A stretch of DNA of 64,000 nt from Puccinellia tenuiflora (taxonomy: Eukaryota; Streptophyta; Magnoliopsida; Poales; Poaceae), in NCBI GenBank assembly GCA_012064385.1, contig QRDG01001973.1:1329607-1393606 (forward strand). The letters are read 5' to 3'. The notes below the pieces were generated by a model. That model worked only from the letters and a program-made list of their open reading frames with translations, was not told the origin of the DNA and ran no database searches. This document shows positions 23,501-33,117 of this stretch, piece after piece. The position numbers were made by a program, and so were the translations under genes. The stretch's first letter is position 1. Every line of letters starts with the position of its first letter.

Positions 23501-24676
23501 GATCTGATGATGAACTCGGTTTGGGACTAGTTGTTGGCATGGATGGTGAAGGCTGTACAGTGGTCCTTTGAGGAGAGCGTGAGAACGAAAATGGTGGAGG
23601 AGGAAGAGAGGCACGAGGTGACACGCTCGGTTAAGATTGGTTTGATCTGAGGAGGGAGATCGGGAGAGGCATGTCAAAGGTTGGCATTCGGTTCACCGAA
23701 TCGATTGGAATGATTAAGACGACGGAGTGGGAAATAAACTCCCTGAATGAGATCTCTATTGGATTACTAACAAGTTTCGTGTTGAAGGTGAAGAGAAATA
23801 GCTATTAGGATAGGCAGGGTTGGGAGGGGAAGAGATACAGTCATGGCTGTTTTAACGTACGTGTGCGAGCGAGGAGGAAGACGACCAGGCACGCTCGCTC
23901 GCCTCCGTCGGCCGAATGGGCCAGAGAAGATTCGGCCCAAGAAAGAGAAAAAAAACAAAGCAAGACAGAAGGGGAAAAAAAGGGGGGGCTGGCGGGCTGC
24001 TCTTAGTGGGCCGGCCGAATTTGGGTTCGGTTTCTTTTTTTTCTTCTCTTTTCTTTTCTGGTTTTCTATTACAAATTTTGATTTAGGCCTCCAAATCAAA
24101 TCAAACCATTTTCTATAAATCTGTAAAAAGATCACAAAATAGTTTCTAAATACTTTCGAACCTTGTACATAATAATTTAAGAATTGGAAATAATAAAATA
24201 TTGCATAAAGGCCTATTTGACACCTTTATGTCATTTTATAAAATATGGTTTTGCAAATCCCTTTTTAAATGAAATATATTCCAGAAAATAATTTGAGCAA
24301 TATCATTTAAAATGATAACTCATTTTCATATTAAAATAATTTAAGATAAAACATTTTTATAAAACAAAGCTTGGAAAAGTATTTAAATTATTTCCACAAA
24401 TGAAATAGGGTTTATAATATCCCCATATTATTTATTTTAAGACAATAAACCAAAGGGGAAAAATACTATTTGAAACCCCATTTAAATATTTTATTTCCAA
24501 ACTTTAAAAGTTGAGACTGGAAGATAAAGGAACATTTTATTTAAAATATGACTTTGAAGATGTCAAAACAACCTTCTATAAAAACTTTTCTTGATTTTTG
24601 GAGACTTTATTTAATTGTTAATAAAAGTTTTAAAATTTTGTGATTTTTAAAACATTCCAAAATTTGGGATGTTACA
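20561..24676 (-). repeat. LARD array LTR 3
   Basis: 4116 bp. It matches LTR 2 at early variant sites and LTR 1 across the 23845-23950 block, so it looks mosaic. Substitution differences remain few, which points to recent amplification. Confidence 0.9.
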
Positions 24677-26270
24677 AACCTACCACCCTTAAAAGGAATC
24701 TCGTTCCCCGAGATTCGGAGAGAGCTAGGAAAAGAAAGATGGGTTCGGTTATCCGGGTTTTAGGCAACTGGTGGGCTACCACCCTTAAAAGAAACTTTTG
24801 TAGGCAGTCTTCAAACTCTTGCCTCGGGCTGGTGTCATCTGGTTATTCTTCATTGTCACATTTGATTCCATTCCTGAGTTGTGTCATCTCTTGAATCCAC
24901 TTGTATAGCACGTACAGTAGCTCCTCGTAAGGAATTGGTGATTCTTCATCCTTAAGTGATACATTGGGATCCTTGTACATAATCTTCATTCCAATAGGTG
25001 GATGTCCCTTTGCATAACTTGGAAGCCAACAATCCTCCTCCAGATGTCTTGAGTAGAATTTTCCCTTCACGATTAGAACTGTAGACCCACATAAGTAGTA
25101 GGTTGAGTTACTTCATACATTGAAGGGTCCTCATTGAGTCTATCAGAAGACCAAGATAACCGGATTTTGTAACATCAGCTCATCATTCTTGTTAATTTCT
25201 TTGTAGGCTTCATCTCATGGTTGACTTCCTTCAATGCAAACACTACGCCATTTCTAACGAAACTCTCATGGTAGGCAAAACTTCTAGTTGCAGGGTCCTT
25301 CTCAAGAGGGCTAAGTTTTCCTTACCGTATAATATTACGTTTAGGCACACTTGCCGCACATAGGGTTATAATATATTATCCTCCTACGGATCAGGCTTAT
25401 CAAACGTCGTCTCTCTTATAGGTAGTCACTCAGATTTACCATTCCTCATAGCAAAGCGAATGAAATGGGTAGTCGCCATGGGGGCAATCCATTTCGCACC
25501 CAATCATTACCTTGTACTTGGTTTGGTGAATCTCGTAAGCTAACACGGGTAAACCTCACTTGTCTGACAGAAAGTTTCCAACTGCAAGACAACCTGAACT
25601 AAACTATCGACCGTCAAACTATTGGGTTACATAAGCTCGTACACACAAGATAGCTCGCAAGCTATAGCTTCTTCTGTGATTCTTCTCATTGGTGGAGTAG
25701 GCTTTCCATACTAGCTGAGTTGTTGGATCACTTGTTGCACCTTTGCATGGAAGTGGCTATCGATCGTTGCAATCCAGTAGGTAAGTCACTTCGTTGGCAT
25801 ATGGTGATGCATTTGGTTGGGTTTAGCATGGATGGTGGAGAATAGAAAGATCTAAGAGAAGTATTCCTACCCATGCATACACAACAGATCAAGACAAGTC
25901 ATCTTACAAACAAATCTAGCAAACATCAAGCAACATGGTTTCAACAAAACAAACAACTTAGTATTGTCATATCATCTAAGCTGATATGATCAATACACTA
26001 TCACGTTACCGTTGTTCTAACAAGTAACTAAAGTGGTGGTCTCATCTATGTCTTCCTTGAGTGCTCCAAAGTACTCTTCAACTTTCTTGGGGAAATCATG
26101 AGTGTTGTTCTCCCAAATCTTCAATAGCCTTCAATGTATTGCTTCTTGTTGAATTGAACATGTTTGTATACAGTACTAGGTTGGTGATTATGGAGTCCCA
26201 CCTTTTTGAGATTCTATCTTTGTTCTCGTGCAAAAGAAGTTGTATCCATCCACCTATATGGGTCATCTAA
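24677..26270 (-). repeat. LARD internal domain 3, truncated at gap
   Basis: 1594 bp matching the first part of the other internal domains but with many one-base insertions and deletions, for example near 24705, 24732, 24880, 25030 and 25320. The 82-codon frame of the other units is broken here. The sequence stops at Ns about 180 bp before the expected LTR. The indel pattern suggests poor consensus quality. Confidence 0.85.
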
Positions 26271-26550
26271 NNNNNNNNNNNNNNNNNNNNNNNNNNNNNN
26301 NNNNNNNNNNNNNNNNNNNNNNNNNNNNNNNNNNNNNNNNNNNNNNNNNNNNNNNNNNNNNNNNNNNNNNNNNNNNNNNNNNNNNNNNNNNNNNNNNNNN
26401 NNNNNNNNNNNNNNNNNNNNNNNNNNNNNNNNNNNNNNNNNNNNNNNNNNNNNNNNNNNNNNNNNNNNNNNNNNNNNNNNNNNNNNNNNNNNNNNNNNNN
26501 NNNNNNNNNNNNNNNNNNNNNNNNNNNNNNNNNNNNNNNNNNNNNNNNNN
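26271..26550. other. Assembly gap (280 N)
   Basis: Run of 280 undetermined bases. True length is unknown. It hides the right end of the LARD array and the junction to the CACTA fragment. Confidence 1.
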
Positions 26551-27607
26551 TTTAGTTAGTTATGGAGCACTTGACATTTAGTTGGTTATGCCTATGCATA
26601 TGCACTTGTCAAATTTTAGTTAGTTAAATTATGCCTATGCACTTGACATGTAGTTGTTGAACTCATTCATTCTTTTCCAAACATGTAGGAGGATCCTCCT
26701 CATCAATGATGTCCATCGTCGCCGTCGTGACTAACATGTGAAGCTTCATGTCCATCTCCGCCTTCATGATCTATATGTGAATTATGGAGCATCTATTGTG
26801 TGAATTGATATGTATCTCGTCGTGATCTATATGTTTGTGTCAATTGTCAAATATTTGTCGTCGTGGTATGTGAATTGTGATATGTGTGTCGTCGTGATAT
26901 GTTTGTCGTCTGTGAATTTGTATCTTTTATTGTCATCTGTGAATTGTTTGTAAAATGCAGGGATTTTATAAAAAACAGAATAAATCTGAGCCATATTGCC
27001 ACTGTGCCGTGTATTGGCACACGGCAAAGAACTTTGCCGAGCACTGGCGCACGGCACAGAAGACACGCGGCACCCACCTGTGTTCCTGGCAACATGCCAG
27101 ATGACCAAATGGTCAATGTGCCGTGCGTTTTTGCCAAAGGCGCACGGCAAAGAGTGCGCACCTAGCCACTAGCCAGACGGCCAGGAGGGCGATATGCCGT
27201 GCATGTGTCGCGGAGGCGCACGGCAAAGATACGTGCTGTGCCGTCAGGGTGGAGTCGAGGCGCACGGCAAATACTTAAAATGTGCCGTGTGTGCGCGGTG
27301 ATGCACACGGCAAAGATTTGAATTATGCCGTGATGGGCGTTCAGAGGATCACGGCAAAGACTGGTGGGACCAGGATTTCCGGTTGACCCCCTCTGACCGA
27401 TGTGTGCCGTGCGGTGCGATAAAGAGCACACGGCACAGGCTATGCCGTGATTGTTTCAGTATGGTGCACGGCAAAGGTTCTCTGCCGACACAAACTAGGC
27501 CGTGTGGGGTTTGCCGTGTAGATCCTCACGGCAAAGCGTTTGCCGTGTTCCGCCGGTCCTTTGCCGTGTCTTTCCTCCACACGGCAAACATCTGTTTTCC
27601 GGTAGTG
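26551..27607 (+). mobile_element. CACTA (En/Spm) transposon, right end fragment
   Basis: Ends in TTTTCCGGTAGTG at 27595-27607, the inverse of the CACTACCGGAAAA terminus of grass CACTA elements. Before it, 26990-27590 is packed with TGCCGTG and CACGGCA motifs in alternating orientation; these are the subterminal transposase-binding repeats. The left terminus is not visible and is probably in or beyond the gap. 26551-26980 is A/T-rich and has no recognisable transposase exon. The base triplet after the end is ATT. Confidence 0.82.
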
Positions 27608-28408
27608 ATTCGTTCAGTACTGCCAAAACCACGAGTTCATGGCTCTTTCCGCCCACTGCTGCTCTGTGAGCAAATGCATATTTAGTATTGTGACTATATT
27701 TCGAAATTAGTATGTAATGGATGCTCTGCGCCGCTGCATATCGAGTCTTCGTTGTCAGTTACACATATCCACATGGTACACTATGTATAATGCCTAATTC
27801 AGTGTTTGAACCAATTGGATTATAGGTTTATAGCTTAATTGTGTGCAGTTCGCCGTTGCAATGTTTGGTACACAAGAAAGGATGGATCCTAAGTTCCTGA
27901 CTATCACACAATGTTTGGATTTCCTGAACATTTTTCCTACTGCATGAAACTTATGGGTTTATGTCTTTTCTGCTTGCTTGAGGGCTCAAGAAATTGGAAG
28001 TTTGTCTCTGTTTTATGTGATCTAGGAAGTATGATTTGTCTCCCTAAACATGAGACATTTGTACTTCTTGTGCCCACTTCAAACAATCCCTATACGCACA
28101 TGATTAGAGAAAGTTATAGTCAATTGAGAGCCCACTTAAATATGATAAATTCTTAATTCTTTCACATTGACTCTGATTTTTTCCATGGGAAGATATTGCA
28201 GAAGACAGTCATCATATTGTTAATGGTAGAAGATCATGAATGCAAATTACAATTTTAAGATGACTGGAAAATTGAATCAACTATATGCCTAATCAGTTTT
28301 TGGAAACAACTAAACAAAGAAATGTTTAAAAAAAGATTAAGGTACAAAAAATAAGGTTGGAGACCTGATTTCTTTAGTCACTATGTAGTCTTCTGATGTA
28401 TATTTTTC
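27608..28408. other. Unassigned sequence
   Basis: About 800 bp with frames of up to 81 codons only (27911-28156 plus) and no recognised domain. It may be the body of the Helitron whose 3' end is at 28409-28442. Confidence 0.3.
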
Positions 28409-28442
28409 TCTTCCGTTGCAACGCACGGGCATGTTTGCATAG
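28409..28442 (+). mobile_element. Helitron-like 3' end
   Basis: CCGTTGCAACGCACGGGCATGTTTGC followed by ATAG resembles the hairpin plus CTRR-like terminus of grass Helitrons, with A instead of C in the last tetramer. It abuts the start of the next Helitron-like element three bases further on. The 5' end was not found. Confidence 0.45.
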
Positions 28443-28445
28443 TAA

Positions 28446-29770
28446 TCTATATCTATACCTAATAATAAAAGCATTAAGGCTTCCGCAGTTTGGTTTGGTA
28501 CGTCATTAAAATTGCCCTTTAAGTTATATAAAATTACCCACCTATGCCACCCGTAAGTCATAAAAAAACCGATTCCAAACATTATCTTTCTTTCTTCGCC
28601 CGTCTGTCCCGAGTCTCTTTTCGTTTGTGGAAAGTTTTCTAGGTCAATCCGTTCCGTACGTCAGAAGTCGATCAAAGCAGCCCATGTCCTTCACGTTTCT
28701 TTGTCCCCACGATCTTATACGAGTTCCAATCAAACTGGCGACCAACACGCGAGATAAAATGAAACGATTACCCTGGGGTTCACAGGTAAGACGGTAGATC
28801 AAATCGGGGCGACGCCCCTGTCCGTCGGTTTGTCTCCATGACACCACGGCAGCCAACGCAAGGAAGACGACAGATCAAATCGGTGCGATACCTCTACCCG
28901 TCGTTGTGTCTTTCACGGCCCCATGACATGCATGGAATCACGGACGCGGCCTTAGCCCGGAGCTTGAGGCATGGCAGGCTAAGCGCCGCCTGCGCGCACC
29001 GTGGAGGGGCAGGAGTGCGCTGGTCGGAGATGCAAACATGGCGGCGGCAGGGCAAGCAGCGCACAACTCCCGCGGTGGACGAAGATGCAAGCTACGCAGC
29101 GGAAAACTAATAGTGCACAACTCGACAATCAATGGACGAAGATACAACACGGCAGCGACAGCGCAAACAGCATGCAGCAGGACAACAGGGTTGGGCTGGG
29201 TTGCGGGTGGAGACGGCCGCTGGACTCTGGACAGTACAAGGCGATGCTAAGTTATGTAAGTCTAAAGAGTAGGAAAATAGGTCATTGAAAAAGTGGTCTC
29301 GGCCTCTCGGGCAGATCAGAGGATCGGGAGTATTTTTTTTTTCCAAGAGGCAGGGCTTACTAGGGAGGTAAACACTGAAGCAAGTTTACTTTTGTTAGAT
29401 TATCTTTAGACCACCTTGGATGCTCTTTATATGTAGGAACCGGTACCAAGTTTAGAAAATTAAGCTACAACTACTTCATGTTAAATCCACAAGCAAGATT
29501 AGCTGGGTAGATTTGGGTCGCAGTGTTTTTAAAGATTGGAAATATTTTACGTGGAAAAATCCAGTAGCTTATGCAGTACGTCATTAGCTTTTAAGATGAG
29601 TACATGATTTATATCAAGATGAGTAGATGATCATTCCACTATTTTTACACAATGAAAATTGCTCCCCGATGCAACACTCCCTAAAAAAACTCTCTGAAAC
29701 ACACCCGGACGACATAGTGTCACTGTCATATTTTTTCGCACCCGTTGCAACACACGGGTATGTTTGTTAG
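28446..29770 (+). mobile_element. Non-autonomous Helitron candidate
   Basis: Starts TCTATATCTATACCTAATAA, a frequent grass Helitron 5' end, after an A. It ends with the hairpin CCCGTTGCAACACACGGG, a short spacer and TTAG before a T, so the host site would be A/T as expected. No Rep/helicase frame is present. Frames at 28640-29350 are short and overlap on both strands; a GC-rich section at 28830-29240 could be captured host sequence but none was identified. Confidence 0.6.
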
Positions 29771-30012
29771 TATTTTAAAAAATATATCCTTGGGCTTCCT
29801 GGACAAATTGGAGACTCAAGAATAATTTGTGTTGCCACTTTGAGCAATGCATTGGTTTGAAGATTTGGGAAGGGTTTTGCTCCCCTTTTTAAATATTTTC
29901 CAAGTGTTGCCTTACTTGACTTTAGCAATTTAAATATGTATGCCATGATGCAATGAAATGAAAAAGTGAAAATTTGGCTCAAATTTTAAGGTACCAAACT
30001 GGGGCTGTTACA
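29771..30012 (-). repeat. LTR end fragment, minus orientation
   Basis: Ends GGGGCTGTTACA on plus, which reads TGTAACAGCCCC on minus, a common start of grass gypsy LTRs. The A/T-rich text before it is similar to U3 regions of that type. The rest of the LTR is missing. Confidence 0.4.
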
Positions 30013-31334
30013 TGAACTATGATGTTTCTCTGCATAATCTTGAAGGGCTCTTCGTTGCGATTCCAACGAGCCCAAGATTATCGAAATCGGAGTCCGGATG
30101 AAAAAGATATTGAAATTTTCGTATCGCAGTTGGGTGCCCGGCCTCCAGGCCAGCCTAGACTAGCTCCAAGGCCGGTCGGCTCTACTGGGTGGCCAGCCCA
30201 GGCCGGCTCCCAGGCCGGCCGGCTCCGCTGGGTGGCCAGCCCCTGGCCAGCCTAGGCCGGCTCCCTGGCCGGCCCCCAGGCCGGGCTCCCGTACCCCTTC
30301 AACGGTCACTTTTTCAGGGGACCTATTTAAGGGACTTCTTCCCCATTTTTCCCTAAGGACTTTTTCTTGCTCTCTCTCCTCTATTGCTAAACTTTTTGAG
30401 AGCACGATTCCTCCTCTTCCCTCCATGATTCTTGCCTCAAATTAGAGGAAAAGAGAGAGGAGATCTAGATCCGTTCTTCCACTAAATCAAATCTCCTCTA
30501 AGTGAGGGAAAACTCGTTGGATTTAGATTTTGGGGTTGCTTTGTGTTCATCCTCTTTTTTCTTCCTCTTAAATCCCTCCATAGCATTAGTTTCTTTGGTT
30601 GGATTTCGGAGAGAAGGATTTGACCACTTAGTGTGTTCTTGCCTTTTGCATTAGTTGCATCGGGTTGTGCTCTCCACGAAGATTCGTGGGATTGAAGTTG
30701 AGAAGCTTGTTACTCTTGGGTGCATTGTGTTCCCAAGAGCTTGTGCCTCTTGGGTGCATTGTGTACCCTAGACGGTTGGTGTGCCGTGAAGACTTCGAGT
30801 TGTGAAGCTTCGGCAAGTTTTGGGAGCCCCCAATTGAGTTGTGGGTGTGTGCCCCAAGAACGGTGTAAAGGCTCCGGATTCCGCCTTGAAGGATTCCGAT
30901 AGTGGAAGATGAACCAAACCCTTGGGTGCGGTTCATCGGAGAATAGGATGAGGCCTTTGTGGCATCTTGAGTAGGCCTCTTGTGGCGAGCTCACACCCCT
31001 CCAACGAGACGTACTCCCTTAACAAGGAGGAACTCGGGAATACATCCTCGTCTCCGCGTGCCTCGGTTATTTCTTTACCCGAGCTATTTACTTATGCAAT
31101 TTACATTGTGATAGCCTTCGTGCTTGAAGTTTTATATCTTGCTATCACCTTGTTGCTTGACTTGCTTAGCGTAAGTTGTTGGTGCACATAGGTGAACCTA
31201 GTATAATTAGGTTGTTGGCTTGTTAATTTAAACACCTAGTTTTATTCCGCAATTATCAAGCCTTAAACCGGAAAAGTTTTAATCGCCTATTCACCCCCCC
31301 TCTAGGCGACATCAAGGCATCGTTTGTTCTTTCA
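30013..31334 (+). repeat. Copia-like LTR (solo or truncated)
   Basis: The end contains CGCCTATTCACCCCCCCTCTAGGCGACATC and finishes in CTTTCA, as in LTRs of Maximus/SIRE-type grass copia elements, where the primer site would follow. No primer site follows here, so it is a solo LTR or fragment. The left limit is uncertain and no target duplication was found. It contains a GC-rich block of GGCCGGCTCC-type short repeats at 30135-30290. Confidence 0.6.
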
Positions 31335-31647
31335 CCGGGGTGACCTGAAGATGCTCGTCATCCCAAGGTCCTTCCATGCTGCGTTGAAGGCGTGGCTGGC
31401 GATCCCCCTTCCCCGATGCATTCCGATCGGCGCCTGCAAGTTCTGCGACGAGCATGTTCAGGTCAGCTACTACAAGAACAACGACGAGATAGTGCTGGGG
31501 AGGCACTGGCCAGAGGTCGTCAACCGCTACGACATGCAGCAGGACGAGGTCGTTGTCTTCAAGCTCACGGCAACAGGCTTCAAGATCGACATCTACAAGA
31601 GCTTGGATTCCACCGCCAGGGGGTACGCTTGTCCTGACCACGGCTAG
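31335..31647 (+). pseudogene. B3-like DNA-binding domain fragment
   Basis: The plus frame ends at a TAG at 31647. It reads LVIPRSF, then a variable loop, EHVQVSYYKNNDEIVLGRHWPEVV, QDEVVVFKLTATGFKIDIYKS. This fits the layout of a plant B3 domain: a first strand with IP..F, a central basic hairpin, W..FV, a GD-like turn followed by VFKL, and a last strand. The usual GD is DE here. The 5' part is cut off by the copia-like LTR. The frame is open and GC-rich compared with its surroundings, so it could be the last exon of a host gene or of a captured gene. Assignment is from remembered family pattern only. Confidence 0.45.
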
Positions 31648-31681
31648 TACCAGCGTGGTCAGTGTTTATATATAGTAGCTG

Positions 31682-31920
31682 ATGCATTTTGATCAGGGGC
31701 ATGGGATGCCCCTGTTTAGTGTTCATCAGGGGCATGGGATGCCCCTGCTAGATGTTAACCAGGGCTTACAATGCCCAAAAACTTGTTTTGATCAGGGGCA
31801 TGGGATGCCCCTGCTAGATGTTAACCAGGGCTTAGAATGCCCAAAACTTGTTTTGATCAGGGTGTTTACCTTCCCCTGCTTACTTTCATCAGGGTGTGTG
31901 ATTTCCCCTGATGTGATGTA
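31682..31920 (+). repeat. Minisatellite of hairpin units
   Basis: Three copies of CAGGGGCATGGGATGCCCCTG (perfect 8-base stems CAGGGGCA/TGCCCCTG) at about 31695, 31728 and 31794, interleaved with AACCAGGGCTT..AATGCCC units. Two degenerate copies follow, ending TTCCCCTG near 31880 and 31910. It lies directly downstream of the B3-like stop, so it would be in the 3' UTR if transcribed. Confidence 0.85.
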
Positions 31921-33117
31921 GTTAAATGCACTGAACCTAGTTAAGTACTACCAGCTTATGATCCCGTATTGTGTGTGATCCTGATTGTGTGCATGTGTGT
32001 GATCTCTGATTGTGTGCATGTGTTTTAGGAGATGGTAAGATCACCATGTTTGAATGTGGTGACAACATCTCTAAACCACCATGCAACCAAACATGTGTGT
32101 TTTGCACCTAAACAGCCCCAAGTCGAGTTTGTAGGCAACCAAACACGAAAATGCGAAATAAATAGAGAAAAAAGAAAAAACGATATGCAGGGAACCAAAC
32201 GGGCTGCAGATCATGGCTCTGGCCTCGTTTCCCTCAGGCCAGACCCACCAGGCCTAAGGAGACGGGAAGGCCGATTTTGGCCCGAACAACCAAACACGCC
32301 CATGGTGATCGGCATGGTGCATACGATGTGATGTTGTGCTATCCTGGCTGACCGCATATACGTGTTCCAAACACTGTAATAGCTGGAGGAGAACATGGCC
32401 GATCGATACGGGATCAATGGGAATACATACAACACTGACGTACTCACATCCATGTACGAGACGCGGGGGACATGCATGACCAATTGGCCACGGCAAGATC
32501 AATAGCTGGATGCACTTCAATCAACCACGGCAAGCAGATGGATAGGTGGATGTACACTTTAATCAACCACGGCAATCATATGGATGCATGTTTCATACAT
32601 TTACTCCCGTTTTCATTTTCTATAGTCCTAACTCGCTTGAGGTATTTTTTTTGCAGGGAAGATTTTTTTTTACAAACGTAGGTGGTGACACTAGCTTCAA
32701 GTTAATTAAACTCCCCATTGGCGATTCGTTTCCCTTAAAACAAAATTTTCCAATTAGTTAAACATATTTCCTATTCTGTCTCGAGCACACGAGTATTTTC
32801 CTCGATCTTAAGCAACTCAGCCAATACTTTGCTGATGCTCGAGATAGCATACAAATACTATGATTAGTTTTTGAAGTTTCGGTTCAAATGTATCAGATTA
32901 TTTCTACTATAGCAGCGACATTTTTCCGGGGAGGATGGGTCTTCTGTTTTCCAGCCACTACCGGAAATCTACGAGAGTAAAAAAAACCATGGTTCGGAGT
33001 CAGGTATAAGCCCATATTACCAATAGCTATCAATTAATTCTGCATATTTATGATAGATGTAATAAATGTTGATGCATGTTTTATAAATTTCCCTTTTGAG
33101 TGTATATAGTGTGTATT
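31921..33117. other. Unassigned sequence with a small tandem duplication
   Basis: No convincing gene. A ~41-bp unit beginning CCACGGCAA is repeated about 2.5 times at 32486-32590. Short CCAAACACG-type motifs at 32085-32150 and 32285-32300 could be MITE ends, but no paired inverted repeat was confirmed. A single CACTACCGGAAAT is at 32956. Confidence 0.3.

Larger units (their letters stand above)
8759..26270 (-). mobile_element. Tandem shared-LTR array of a LARD-like retrotransposon
   Basis: Three consecutive LTR-plus-internal units with period 5903 then 5899 bp. The LTRs begin TGTAGTGACC and end GGATGTTACA on the plus strand. On the minus strand they therefore start TGTAACATCCC and end GGTCACTACA, and the tRNA-Met primer site lies directly after them, which sets the orientation as minus. 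LTRs of 4.1 kb around a 1.78-kb internal domain without gag or pol fit the non-autonomous LARD class described from barley (Sukkula-type); the family name is inference. Neighbouring units share one LTR, so the array most likely arose by unequal crossing-over between LTRs. It ends in an N gap. Confidence 0.88.

Noticed and set aside
26206..26581. 117-codon frames across the N run
   Set aside because: Artefact of undetermined bases being read as open.
28838..29346. Overlapping frames on both strands within Helitron 28446-29770
   Set aside because: No domain recognised; GC-rich sequence opens frames by composition.
32956..32975. CACTACCGGAAATC, possible CACTA start
   Set aside because: No partner terminus, subterminal repeats or target duplication found.
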